Assembly: GCF_001625015.1 (NCBI RefSeq)
Contig: NZ_LVWJ02000019.1
Coordinates: forward strand, 466,281-530,280
Origin: Lewinella sp. 4G2
GTDB taxonomy: Bacteria; Bacteroidota; Bacteroidia; Chitinophagales; Saprospiraceae
Length of the DNA stretch: 64,000 nt
Reading direction: 5' to 3'
Under the pieces are notes generated by a model that was not told where the DNA came from, made no database searches, and saw nothing but the letters and a program-made list of their open reading frames with translations. Made by a program: the position numbers and the translations under genes. This document shows positions 9,572 through 19,200 of this stretch, in pieces. Position 1 is the stretch's first letter. Every line of letters starts with the position of its first letter.

Positions 9572-10540
9572 TCCTAACACCCAGCCTTCGTGGCGGACGG
9601 CTTGCTTGCGTTCTTTTTCCGTCAAGTCGGTTGGGGCGGCCAGGATACCCGTGAGCTTTTCGCTTTGCTGGGACGATCGGAGCCATTTTAGGTAGGTGCG
9701 GACTTGTTCCCGATCCACGATCTTATCCTTTTTAGGCAGGGACAGCATACTGGGGTAGATCTCGGCGTGGAGGATCAAGGGTCCCACTGCTGGGAGGTCG
9801 CGGTCAAAGTCGGTCTGGAAAGGCCATACTCGCGTGTTCTCCTGGAGTTGCTCGTCGTTCACCAACTGGCAGAGGCGGGGGATACCGAGCAGGGATTGGC
9901 CACCAACGCTACCGGTGTAGGCCAGCTTCCAGGGTGGCTGCATTTTGGGTGCGCGCAGTTCCACCAGCCGCCGTTCTTTCAAAGAGACCCGTTTATTTTT
10001 TACCGGATAGGTGAAATCCTTTTTTGACCCCAAGAACACACCACTTTGTCCGGCGGGTACGCCCCAAAAAGGCCCGCTCCCTCCGGTAATTCGCCGGTTC
10101 AGGTCACCTCCGACAGTAAAGCGGTTGTTGGCGTTATCTTTTTTATCCCTGATAAGACTATTGAGTAGTTTCCAGATGGACGGCCAAGGTGCTTTCTTCC
10201 CAAGCCGTAGGGCTTTGGCAAAGCCCTTGGGGTAGCCGAAGGCAAAGTCCCACCCCACCAGAACGCGATGTTTCTTTTTGTGGAGATACCGCAAGCGGCG
10301 GCGCACGTAGGTCTGGCATTCGGCCCGCGTGCGAAAGTACTTGGTCACCGTGCGCCCCTCCGCTGGTCCTTCCGCTACCCAGATGGCGTCCTTCGCCGGC
10401 TTGGCCGGGCTGGGTTTGGAGCGGGAACTCCAGTCGATAACGAGGAAGTGGTCGAAGGGCTGCAAGGGGTGTACGTTGGCTGGGGCGCTGTCTACGTGCG
10501 TCCGGATTACTCTGGTATAAAGAGTGATTTCAATGATCAC
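9554..10540 (-). CDS. Conserved protein of unknown function (VIDWSS...WDFAFGYP type)
   Basis: Up to 328 residues, not confidently recognised. An N-terminal strand LVIDWSSRS (33-41), then KDAIWVAEG and GWDFAFGYPKGF, suggest an RNase H-like fold with acidic residues. This recalls DUF429-type proteins, but it is only a resemblance. Further conserved-looking segments are RITGGSGPFWGVP and LILHAEIYPSMLSL. It is basic in the middle (RRRLRYLHKKKHR). The start is uncertain: nothing obvious supports the ATG at 10540, and residues 1-30 look poorly conserved. It follows the ABC-F gene and is followed by purH on the same strand. Confidence 0.6.
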   Translation of the reverse strand: MIIEITLYTRVIRTHVDSAPANVHPLQPFDHFLVIDWSSRSKPSPAKPAKDAIWVAEGPAEGRTVTKYFRTRAECQTYVRRRLRYLHKKKHRVLVGWDFAFGYPKGFAKALRLGKKAPWPSIWKLLNSLIRDKKDNANNRFTVGGDLNRRITGGSGPFWGVPAGQSGVFLGSKKDFTYPVKNKRVSLKERRLVELRAPKMQPPWKLAYTGSVGGQSLLGIPRLCQLVNDEQLQENTRVWPFQTDFDRDLPAVGPLILHAEIYPSMLSLPKKDKIVDREQVRTYLKWLRSSQQSEKLTGILAAPTDLTEKERKQAVRHEGWVLGVASNQ

Positions 10541-10646
10541 ACATCTACCGGCAAGGTAGCTGTCCGTACCCTGGGTGCCAAGCTTTTCGAGTGGAGTATT
10601 TCCCGATCCGCTAATTATATCCGGAACTCCTCGATAGAGTTCTACC

Positions 10647-12281
10647 CTACGCTACGGCCTCGCCAAACAACGCGAGCCGCTTCTCCTTGATCTCATCCGA
10701 CTCCAGGTATTCGGAGTAGCTCAGCAGGCTATCGATCGTACCGCCGGGGCCGATCTCAATGATGCGGTTACAGGAGGTTTGTACCAATTCGTGGTCGTGA
10801 GAGCTCATGATGAAGTCCCCCTTGAATTCCTTCAGGGCGTTGTTCAGTGCCGTGATGGATTCCAGGTCAAGGTGGTTCGTCGGCTCGTCCAGCAAGAGGA
10901 AGTTCGGGCTGTTCAGCATCATTTTACTGAGCATACACCGGACCTTTTCTCCACCGGAGAGTACGCTGCTGTCCTTGTGCACTTCCTCACCGGTAAAGAG
11001 CATCCGCCCGAGGAAGCCACGGATAAACTGCTCATCCTTATTCTGGGAGTACTGCCGCAGCCACTCCACCAGGTCGAGACCGTTGGATGCTTGGAAATAC
11101 TCAGCATTTTCGTTGGGAAGGTGCTGAACGGTGATCGTCTGCCCCCACTCTACCGTACCGCTATCGGCTTCGGTTTCTCCCGCCAGGATCTCGTAAAAGG
11201 CCGTCAGGGCCGTCGCTTCCTGCGCCAGGAGGGCAATCTTGTCCTTGCTGTTCATGGTGAAGGACACGTTGTCGAACAGTACGGTGCCTTCGGGCGACTT
11301 CTTGCTCAGGTTGGTCACCTTCAAGATCTGGTCTCCCGGCTCTCGCTCCGGCTGGAAAGCGATAAAAGGATACTTCCGCGAGCTGGGCTTGATTTCTTCG
11401 ATATTGAGCTTCTCCAACGCCTTCTTCCGGCTCGTAGCCTGCTTGGACTTCGAGGCATTGGCGGAGAACCGGGCAATGAACTCTTGCATCTCGGCCCGCT
11501 TTTGCTCCATCTTCTTATTCTTGTTGGCCGCCTGTTGCAGCGCCAACTGGCTGGATTGGTACCAGAAGGTGTAATTACCCGTATAGATGTTGGCTTGCTG
11601 CCGGTCAATGTCCACAATGTGGGTACACACCATGTCCAAGAAGTAACGATCGTGGCTCACGATGATGATCGTGTTGGGGAAGTCCGCCAGGAAGTCGGCC
11701 AGCCAGTGTACCGTCGGTGCGTCCAGGTCGTTCGTCGGCTCATCGAGCAGGAGGATATCCGGGTTACCGAATAGCGCCTGGGCGAGGAGGACCTTTACCT
11801 TTTCGGGGCCGCTGAGTTCCTCCATCATCTTGTAGTGGAGGTCTTCCTTGATGCCCATATTCGAGAGCAGTTCGGCGGCGTCGGAGTCGGCCGTCCAGCC
11901 ACCCATTTCGCCGTAGGTGTTTTCGAGTTCGGCGGCGCGCATCCCGTCGGCTTCGGTTGCCTCGGGGTTCATGTAGATGGCATTCTTCTCCTGCTCCATC
12001 GCGTAGAGCACTCCGTGGCCCATTTTGACGGTGTCGAGCACGGTGTGTTCCTCAAAACCGAAGTGGTTCTGGCTGAGGACGGCCATCCGGTTTCCCGGCT
12101 CGAGGCTGACGTGGCCGCGGGTGGGGTCCAACTCCCCGGAGATTACCTTCAGGAAAGTTGATTTACCGGCGCCGTTCGCACCAATGATACCATAACAGTT
12201 ACCGTGAGTAAACTGGAGGCTGACTTCGTTGAAAAGTACGCGTTTACCGAACTGTACGGTAAGATCCTGGACGTTGAGCAT
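10647..12281 (-). CDS. ABC-F family ATPase (YbiT/YkpA type) with degenerate sites
   Basis: 544 residues, soluble, with two ABC domains and no membrane segment; ABC-F proteins act on ribosomes. Domain 1 has Walker A GANGAGKST (34-42), the signature LSGPEKVKVLLAQ and Walker B ILLLDEPTNDLD. The linker is Lys-rich with KSKQATSRKKALEKL. Domain 2 has the signature LSGGEKVRCMLSK and Walker B FLLLDEPTNHLD. Its Walker A position reads ALLAQEATALTAFYEILAGE and lacks the P-loop Gly-Lys-Thr. Signature 1 has Pro in place of the second Gly. Together these suggest that one composite ATP site is weak or inactive. Similar decay of the second P-loop is known in this subfamily. Translation regulation or ribosome rescue is inference. 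Confidence 0.9.
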   Translation of the reverse strand: MLNVQDLTVQFGKRVLFNEVSLQFTHGNCYGIIGANGAGKSTFLKVISGELDPTRGHVSLEPGNRMAVLSQNHFGFEEHTVLDTVKMGHGVLYAMEQEKNAIYMNPEATEADGMRAAELENTYGEMGGWTADSDAAELLSNMGIKEDLHYKMMEELSGPEKVKVLLAQALFGNPDILLLDEPTNDLDAPTVHWLADFLADFPNTIIIVSHDRYFLDMVCTHIVDIDRQQANIYTGNYTFWYQSSQLALQQAANKNKKMEQKRAEMQEFIARFSANASKSKQATSRKKALEKLNIEEIKPSSRKYPFIAFQPEREPGDQILKVTNLSKKSPEGTVLFDNVSFTMNSKDKIALLAQEATALTAFYEILAGETEADSGTVEWGQTITVQHLPNENAEYFQASNGLDLVEWLRQYSQNKDEQFIRGFLGRMLFTGEEVHKDSSVLSGGEKVRCMLSKMMLNSPNFLLLDEPTNHLDLESITALNNALKEFKGDFIMSSHDHELVQTSCNRIIEIGPGGTIDSLLSYSEYLESDEIKEKRLALFGEAVA

Positions 12282-12306
12282 GGCGGAAGGGCTTGTAATT
12301 GCGGCC

Positions 12307-12315
12307 GCAAAATTA
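12307..12315 (-). promoter_or_regulatory. -7 box upstream of the ABC-F gene
   Basis: TAATTTTGC on the minus strand fits TAnnTTTGC exactly, 26 bp before the ATG. No good -33 TTG is seen. Confidence 0.45.
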
Positions 12316-12426
12316 CGGAAAATTGCGTTGGCGTGTTGTAGCTCTAGTAAACGCTGCCAGGGGAGGTTGGGTTGAGGGTTTGGCAGGTCAAAAGCACCGC
12401 CGGGATTGAGTTAAAGATTAGGTCTT

Positions 12427-12444
12427 GGCGCTGCCGCGGATGTA
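12427..12444 (+). repeat. 18-bp dispersed element, copy 3 (degenerate, intergenic)
   Basis: GGCGCTGCCGCGGATGTA keeps the left 13 bases but has three mismatches in the right half-site. It looks like a decayed copy in the gap between the AT-rich genes and the ABC-F gene. Confidence 0.6.
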
Positions 12445-12484
12445 GAGCTTGTGGGGTAAACTGTGTCAAAACATACTCATACAT

Positions 12485-12811
12485 TTAATACGGTGGGTTT
12501 GTGGTAACACCTAGCACCCCTATACTGACTACGAGAATAAAGCAAAGACAGAAAAATGTCAGCACGTTTAAGGTCAGACTTAGTATTCCAGAGGCAAAAA
12601 ACAGAGGCTTTTTATGTTGCGCTGACTTAAAAAATGACCTTAGGATTAATACTACTCTAAATAACCATACTACAATTAAAAATAATGATGCGTATGTATA
12701 CATCATTACATCTTGCCACATATTGGGCATATCATTAAATAGGGCAGCCATTGAAATAAAGAACATCAAATCAAAGAACAACCAAATCAATTGCGCTAAA
12801 ATGGTTTTCAT
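12485..12811 (-). CDS. Small AT-rich multi-pass membrane protein, unknown
   Basis: 108 residues with about three hydrophobic segments: LIWLFFDLMFFISMAALF (8-25), SLFLIVVWLFRVVLIL (42-57) and FFASGILSLTLNVLTFFCLC (70-89). The third runs on to about residue 100. Base composition is clearly more AT-rich than the neighbours, which suggests recent acquisition together with the lipoprotein gene upstream (46 bp away). An opposite-strand frame (12501-12833) covers the same DNA. I prefer the minus frame because its product has coherent membrane helices and matches the local gene direction. No family recognised. Confidence 0.5.
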   Translation of the reverse strand: MKTILAQLIWLFFDLMFFISMAALFNDMPNMWQDVMMYTYASLFLIVVWLFRVVLILRSFFKSAQHKKPLFFASGILSLTLNVLTFFCLCFILVVSIGVLGVTTNPPY

Positions 12812-12856
12812 TGTTCAGCATTTAAATTCTTAAAATCTCAACCATTTTCACACCTC

Positions 12857-13369
12857 CTATTTCTTGTTTAGCTCCGGTTCAATCATATTGCACAGAGTTC
12901 TTAAGTTAAACAAACCTTCAGTAGACGTAGACCAATCATACTCATCTGGATACTGGTAAAACGTATCGTGCATGTAATAAACAAAGGAAGTAGCTACTTG
13001 CCCATCTCGCTTAATGCCGTGGGGCCTGAAATTTTCCCGCTCACTGGAAACCCAGGTGCCATTGTGGTTTCTGAGGTAGCACTCTCCAACGTATACTGTT
13101 AAAGCATTTAAAAAGAAATGCGTAGCGTGTTCATAAGGATCAAATTCTTTGGCAAGATATAATTTTGCCAATTCAGCTTGAATGGAATCTAATGATTCTA
13201 CCGTGAAGTTTAATAAAACATCATTTAGGCTAGTGTCAGCCCGCAGGTGTTCGATATAAGAATCTACAGTGTATTCCCCCTCTGAATTGTAGGGATATAC
13301 AGACTCAGAATCCATAGAACAACCTTGTAGAATTAATAATAGCGGCAGAAGCAGTAGGCATAGTTTCAT
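12857..13369 (-). CDS. Small AT-rich lipoprotein, unknown
   Basis: 170 residues. The N-terminus is a lipoprotein signal (MKLCLLLLPLLLILQGC; lipobox LQGC, Cys 17), so the product should be lipidated and periplasm- or surface-facing. The mature part is acidic and Tyr-rich with no recognised motif. It shares the AT-rich composition of the gene at 12485 and probably its transcript. The pair looks like an acquired or fast-evolving two-gene cassette. In some contexts such pairs are effector/immunity or secretion accessory genes, but nothing here proves that. Confidence 0.6.
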   Translation of the reverse strand: MKLCLLLLPLLLILQGCSMDSESVYPYNSEGEYTVDSYIEHLRADTSLNDVLLNFTVESLDSIQAELAKLYLAKEFDPYEHATHFFLNALTVYVGECYLRNHNGTWVSSERENFRPHGIKRDGQVATSFVYYMHDTFYQYPDEYDWSTSTEGLFNLRTLCNMIEPELNKK

Positions 13370-13513
13370 AAACTTTTAGAGTAGAAAAGCCGAATTGAGA
13401 TAATCTATTTTAAATAGTATAAATCACATCAGTTAAGTGGGACGGCAATACTTTAAACTATCAGACATCAATATAAGGATTAAATATTGACACCTCTTTG
13501 CCCCCAAAAACCC

Positions 13514-13531
13514 GGCACCCGCGCCAGCGCA
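13514..13531 (-). repeat. 18-bp dispersed element, copy 4 (intergenic)
   Basis: GGCACCCGCGCCAGCGC then A. It abuts the A-run that is the T-tail of the adjacent terminator on the other strand. Its variable dinucleotide differs from most copies (GG instead of GC in the forward form). Confidence 0.75.
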
Positions 13532-13575
13532 AAAAAAAATGCCCCGCCAAGCAAAAAACCTGACGGGGCAACTCT
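13531..13575 (-). terminator. Intrinsic terminator of the 13596 T9SS gene
   Basis: On the minus strand, TGCCCCG, a loop of about 17 nt and CGGGGCA are followed by nine T. The stem matches that of the terminator at 4225-4260. Confidence 0.85.
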
Positions 13576-13595
13576 TTTCAAAAGTAAAGCAAAGC

Positions 13596-16058
13596 TTACT
13601 TGACCAGCAACAGACTCTCTCCGTTAACGCGGAGGAGGTAGCGGCCAGCGGGTAAGTCCGCCGTAGCGATCTCGGTGCGCTGGAAGCCGGCGGCCAGGCG
13701 GCCACTGCGGAGTTCACGGCCGAGGGCATCGTACAGGCTGTAGTTCGTCGTTTCGGCAAACTCCGTTTCTACCGTAAAGGCATTCCCGATGGGGTTGGGG
13801 TAGGCGGAAAGCGTAACACCCGAAGCCCGCTCGATGCGGATGACGTCGGACAACTGTGTAGCACCGTCAAAATCAACGGAACGGAGGCGGTAGTAGGAAG
13901 CACCGAGCGGCTGCTCGTCCATGGCTTCGTAAGCTACTTCGCGGTCGCTATTGCCAGCGGCGTTCACCGTTGCAATTTCCGTCCAGGCGTCGACACCGTT
14001 GCGGCTGCGCTCGAGGTAGAACATCTCCGTATTTTCTTCGGAAGAAGTAGACCAGGTGATTTTGTTGGCTTTATTCATGGCTACCCCGCGGAAGTCGCTG
14101 AGGGTCACGGGGAGGGCCGTTACGTTGACAATAGAGATGTTGTCAACGGTAATGTAACCTTCACCACTTCCCCGCTCTACCTGTAGTTGAAGGGTGGCCG
14201 AACCGGGAGGAGCGATGTACGTGTATTCGGAACGAACGTAATCTTCACCCTGAGGGATGTTATTGTCGACGCGTCCACCATCATCTCCATCTACGTCCAG
14301 GATAGCACCGGCAGCATCGCGGAAGGTGTAGTTTACTTTAGCAAAGTCCAGTGAACCAGCATATTTGCTATCGAAGGAGGTCATAATTTCGGCACCTTCG
14401 CTAACTGCATACTCCGGAGTGGAAGCTGTTGCGTACTCGCCGGATGGATCATTAAACGTCAAAGCCATCACGCCAGTGGCGGGATCCTGCACCAACTCGT
14501 TGCGGAAGGTCGCTTCGGTAAGCGCGGAACCGGCTTCAAAGTCACCATTTACAACCAGTTCTCCTTCGGGCGTCATCGGAGCTTCAACCGTGTAAGGCAG
14601 GAAGCAGACATCATCTACAACGTAGTCGACGCCAGGGTTACCATTGAACTGTACGGCGAAGTGGGCAATATCGGGGTCTGTAGCCTCAGCAATAAGACGG
14701 TAACCGATCAACTCATTACCCTCAATCTTGATGGACACCATACTCAGGGTTGAGGAGTAATCGTCGTTGAAGAACTTAATTTCAGCATTCGGGAAACCAC
14801 CATCTACAAGCGTCTTGGCCACAAAGTTGAGTTCGTAAGCGCCACCGGGGCCGATGTCACCGTAAGTCGCCGTACCACAGCCGTTGGCGGCACACGCAAC
14901 GCGGAGCGCACCACTATTTAGGGTACCCTGATCAGCGGACCAGGTGATGTCCATATCATCACCAAAAGCCGTTGAGTAATTGGAGATATTAGCATCGAAG
15001 GTCTGGTTACTCACCAAGCCGTCAGGGCAAAAATCTACGGGGGGTTGAGGATCAGTCATGGATAAACACCAGTTATCCGCAATGGATGAGGCGCTTTCTC
15101 CGCCTACAATTGTTACGCGGACTTCATTAGCTTCCGGTGGGCAAATACCACTGAAGTTGAAGGTTTCGAAGTCAGCGGAGGTAAGGTCCATGGACTGCTC
15201 ACCGTAGCGGGTAAAGGTGGTGTTGTCCACAAACGCAAAACGAACCTGAGCGTAACCAGCTGTCGCCAAACGCTTAGCGTCTACCTGGCCGTAAAAGACC
15301 TCGCCGTTGCTGGCTGGTTTTGCCTGGTAGAATTCGAAGTAGGTATCGGGCAGCGGACCAACCTGTACGGCGCCGGATCCACCAACACCGCCGGTAGCTG
15401 AGGCAGTACCCACCGGTGAACCGCCGGCGTTAGCGAAAGAACCGTAAGCACTCAGATCACCATCGTCAAGAAGTGGGTTCGTGAACAGGTTATTTTCACA
15501 TACGGGGGTGACGGGTGCCGTCGTCAGATCAAAACACCAGTTATCCGTGCGGAAAACGCCGTCTCCCTGTACGGCTAACTGAACTTGTGCAGTACCTGCA
15601 GGCGACACCAAGGTGCGGCTAATGGTTTGCCAATCCATATTCTCGTCGGCAAATACGGTAAAGTCCGCAGCACCGATGTCCGCACCGTTCATATCCCGGT
15701 AGTAAATAGCAATGCCAACGTAGTCGGCTTCCGTCGGTAAACGGAGGATGTCGACCGCAAAAGTGTATTCCGTGTTTTCGGCAATACCTCCTACCGTTTG
15801 CGCAATGGCACCAAAACCAGTAGAATTGATCTCTGCGGAGTTAGCCGAACCATCTCCGGTGTTGCTTGACAGACCAGTGAAAGCTGCACCGCTGAAAAGG
15901 TAGTAGCTATTCGGAAGACCAGTTCCGCCATCTAAACCGCCTTCAAAATCGGCGTTATTGGCCAGCGTGGAGGCACACTGTGCCTGAAGGGCACCCACCG
16001 ATAACAGGAGGGCCAGCAAGGTCAGGCCCTTGCGAAAATAAGTAAAGTCTAATTGCAT
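13596..16058 (-). CDS. Secreted multi-module protein with T9SS sorting domain
   Basis: 820 residues from the ATG at 16058, which begins a signal peptide (YFRKGLTLLALLLSVGALQAQ). Four jelly-roll/CBM-like modules follow, each closing with a D-(N/D)-(W/V)-C-(F/L) motif: TDNWCFDL, ADNWCLSM, VDDVCFLP; the fourth closes VDNISIVN. Next is an FN3-like domain starting LPVTLSDFRG with WSTSSEENTEMFYLERS. The T9SS type A sorting tail is YPNPIGNAF, then LYDALGRELRSG and LPAGRYLLRVNG. It should be exported across the outer membrane and bound to the surface. Carbohydrate binding is inferred from the fold pattern; no catalytic module is seen. A strong terminator follows. Confidence 0.85.
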   Translation of the reverse strand: MQLDFTYFRKGLTLLALLLSVGALQAQCASTLANNADFEGGLDGGTGLPNSYYLFSGAAFTGLSSNTGDGSANSAEINSTGFGAIAQTVGGIAENTEYTFAVDILRLPTEADYVGIAIYYRDMNGADIGAADFTVFADENMDWQTISRTLVSPAGTAQVQLAVQGDGVFRTDNWCFDLTTAPVTPVCENNLFTNPLLDDGDLSAYGSFANAGGSPVGTASATGGVGGSGAVQVGPLPDTYFEFYQAKPASNGEVFYGQVDAKRLATAGYAQVRFAFVDNTTFTRYGEQSMDLTSADFETFNFSGICPPEANEVRVTIVGGESASSIADNWCLSMTDPQPPVDFCPDGLVSNQTFDANISNYSTAFGDDMDITWSADQGTLNSGALRVACAANGCGTATYGDIGPGGAYELNFVAKTLVDGGFPNAEIKFFNDDYSSTLSMVSIKIEGNELIGYRLIAEATDPDIAHFAVQFNGNPGVDYVVDDVCFLPYTVEAPMTPEGELVVNGDFEAGSALTEATFRNELVQDPATGVMALTFNDPSGEYATASTPEYAVSEGAEIMTSFDSKYAGSLDFAKVNYTFRDAAGAILDVDGDDGGRVDNNIPQGEDYVRSEYTYIAPPGSATLQLQVERGSGEGYITVDNISIVNVTALPVTLSDFRGVAMNKANKITWSTSSEENTEMFYLERSRNGVDAWTEIATVNAAGNSDREVAYEAMDEQPLGASYYRLRSVDFDGATQLSDVIRIERASGVTLSAYPNPIGNAFTVETEFAETTNYSLYDALGRELRSGRLAAGFQRTEIATADLPAGRYLLRVNGESLLLVK

Positions 16059-16189
16059 GATTGGTAGGTTTTTGCGACTGGAATCAAGCCCGGAATCGCA
16101 GGCTTTAACTGGCCAAGGATAAGGAGATATAGCGTTAAGGCGAGCAAAAAAGGCGGCTAAATGTCCTAACAATACATAGTAAAAACCAG

Positions 16190-16222
16190 CAAACCCCGCC
16201 GGCTATGGGGCCTGGCGGGGTC
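16190..16222 (-). terminator. Intrinsic terminator of the SprB-repeat gene
   Basis: The stem AACCCCGCC / GGCGGGGT has a GC-rich inner part, and on the minus strand TTTGCTGGTTTTTAC follows. It lies between the stop at 16276 and the start at 16058. No clear promoter is seen in this 217-bp gap. Confidence 0.7.
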
Positions 16223-16275
16223 TGCAATCCATTGTAGGTTATCCGGCCAATTTTAGCCGGGAACTGGCGTTCAAC

Positions 16276-19200
16276 TTAGTTAATTACTACGCGAATCGTC
16301 TCCTGCTCGCCTCCAACCGTCAGTTGAAGAACGTAGATGCCGGCCTGGAGACCGCGTACGTCCACGTCCGCCGCCACCGTTCCGGCGGGAAGCTTGAGTG
16401 AAGTGCCGGCGGCGCGGCCCTGAGCGTCGAAGAGGCGGATGCCTACACCTTCGCTCACGTCGGCGCGGTCACTGAGTTCAACGTGGACAAAGCCATTGTT
16501 GGAAGGGTTCGGGAACACCCGGCCGAGGGTCGTTACCCCAGCGGCGAAGTTCAATTCCACTACGTTCGACATCAGGTCACCAAACTCGGCGTCGATGAGG
16601 CGGATGCGGTAGAAGTTGCGGCCGTTGACCGGCGAGACGTCCGACTGGCGGTAGATCGCATCGCTACCGGACATAAACGCCGCCTCGGTGAGGCCTTCCC
16701 GCACCATCTCGAAATCGACTCCGTTGGTAGAGCGCTCCAGTTCGAACTGGTAGAAGCTACCGTCATTAGGCACCGTCCATTCAATCGTCACTTCCCGGTT
16801 GGCTAGGTTGTTCATTACGCCGGTTGCCGTCAGGTTGCCGCCACAGCTGGCGGGGTTAGCGATGACGTTGACGAGGAAGGGATCACGGCTCACGCAACCG
16901 CCGCCGGAAGCGGTCAGGTTGGCGTTGTAGAGGCCGGTTTCCGTCCAGGAATTCGTCACTACTGGGCCGTTCAGGACGGCTGCTTCGGCGGGGCCGCCGA
17001 AGTTCCACGTCAGCAGGTTACCCGGAGTTGGGTTCAGGGCCGTGAAGGTGGCATCCTCACCAACGCAAACGCGGGTGGTTCCGGATACCTGAGCATTCGC
17101 GGCGTCACCAACGGTGATCAGGACGGGTTCGGTCTCCCGGTAGCGGCAGAGGCCGCGGCGGACACAGCGCGCGAAGTAAGTATTCTCGTAGATCGCGCCG
17201 GGCTGGTAGTTCTCCGTGTTGGTATTCGGGATCGGCGTCCAGAAATCAATGTCCAGATCGGGGCCGACGGTCGTCATCATCCATAGGTACTGGAGCTCAC
17301 CCTGGCCACCGGTAGCGGGGGCGGTTTCGACGAGTTCATCCGGTACGTTGCCAGGGCCGCAAAGGGTTTGGTTGCCGCTGATCGCTCCTGGGTCGTCCAC
17401 GTTGTCGATACAGGGGCTCGTAAAGCCGGCGTCGATCGTTGGGATTCGACCGTTAGGCCCAACCGTGTAGAAGGGCGTCATCAGCATCTGCGGGTCCACG
17501 TCGCTGTCGTCGCCGTCGTTACCCATATTCTGTTGCGTTGCCGTCAGGTCGGCGGGTTGCTCGAAGGTCAGTTTGTAGGTACCGGGGTTGACCATGAACA
17601 TGTACATCCCGTTTTCGTCGGTGAACTGCATGTCCATGAAGCTGCCGTCCTGGCTATTTACGGTGACTTTTACGCCTTCAATACCGGGTTCACCGGGGTC
17701 CTGCATACCGTTGCCGTTGAGGTCTTCCCAGACGAAATCGCCGAGTTTCGCCATACAGTCATCGGTGATTTCAATGGTTCTTTCCAAATCCACGGTACAA
17801 CCGTTGGCGCTGCCGCTGGTGTAAACTGCGGACAGTACGTACGTACCGGGCGCCAGCGTAGAGGGGTCCAGTTCCGTAACGACGACGTCGTTGATCGTAT
17901 AGGTGATATTGGCCGTGGTAGCTACGCCACCCTCAATAGCGACGGCGTTGAGCGCCACGGCACTATCGAACGTACAGAGTAAGGACGGTGGCTCCGGCTG
18001 GAAACTCAACGTCGGGTAATCACACTGGTTGGCGAAGGAAAGGCTGGATAATCCATTGGAGACCGTCGCGCTGAAGGCCTGCCCATCAATTACCCGGAAG
18101 GTGATGACGTAGAGGGATTGGTTGGCGTTGTCCGGGTCCGGCGTTTCGGTGAGCTCCGTCCCGATGGGGAGGGGAGCCGTCGGGGTACCGAGGTTGGTGA
18201 ACATTCCGGTGCGGTCGGTGACCGTCCAGGTTTGTCCCGGGCTGGCCGTCACGGTGATGGTTTGCTGGAACTGTCCGTTGCCGGGGTTCGAGGCATTGCT
18301 CAGGCAGTTACACTCATCGAGCTCGCCGGTAGGGACCGGTACAAATCCTGCATCGACGGTGGGGTCGAACTCACCCGCTTCCAAATTATAAATGCCGGTC
18401 ATTCCGTTCATGGCAGGGTCGGCGTCACTATCACCTGCGTCAGCGCCCTGATTGGCTTCCGTACGGATGTTGCCGGGCAACTCGGGGAAGAGGACGCTGT
18501 AATCTCCGGGCACGAGGCCGTTGAATGCATACATTCCGTTGGCGTCGGTTACCGTTTCGTCGATGATATCACCGTTCGCGTTCTTCAGGAAGACGGTGTA
18601 ACCAGCCACACCGGGCTCGTTAGGATCTTGCTGCCCGTCGGCGTCGTAATCGAGCCAGACGAAGTTACCGAGGCCCGCAAAGGCCGCCAGCGTTTCGCTA
18701 CAAACCGTCGTACAGCCGTTTGCATCGGTGACGGTAGCGGAGTAAGTGCCAGGAGCGAGATCGGAGATTGTTTGAGTAGTCGCGCCGGTATTCCACAGGT
18801 AGGTGTAAGCACCCGTACCGCCCGTTCCGGTAACGCTTAGCGAGCCGTTATCTCCAAGGGTAGATTCCTGCAGCACGTTGACGGTACAGGTGAGCGCATC
18901 TGGCTCGGTGATGGTGAAAGGCGCCACCGCCGTACAGCCATTGGCGTCGGTAACGGTGACGGATTCGGTGCCGGCGGGTAAACCGACGATGGGGGTTCCC
19001 ACCGCTCCGTTGCTCCAGGTAATTTCGTAGGGCTGCGTGCCGCCGGAAACGAGGACGGATGCCGTGCCGTTAGCGTCGCCGTTACAGTCGTTATCCGTGG
19101 TTTGTACGCTCAGGTCGATCGCGTCAGGCTCGGTAACCGTGAAATTGGCGACCGCGGCGCAGGCGTTGGCGTCCATAACGGTGACGGAATAATTGCCGGC

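Noticed and set aside
12501..12833. 110-codon plus-strand frame opposite the small membrane protein gene
   Set aside because: Composition is not protein-like, and the minus frame has coherent membrane helices.
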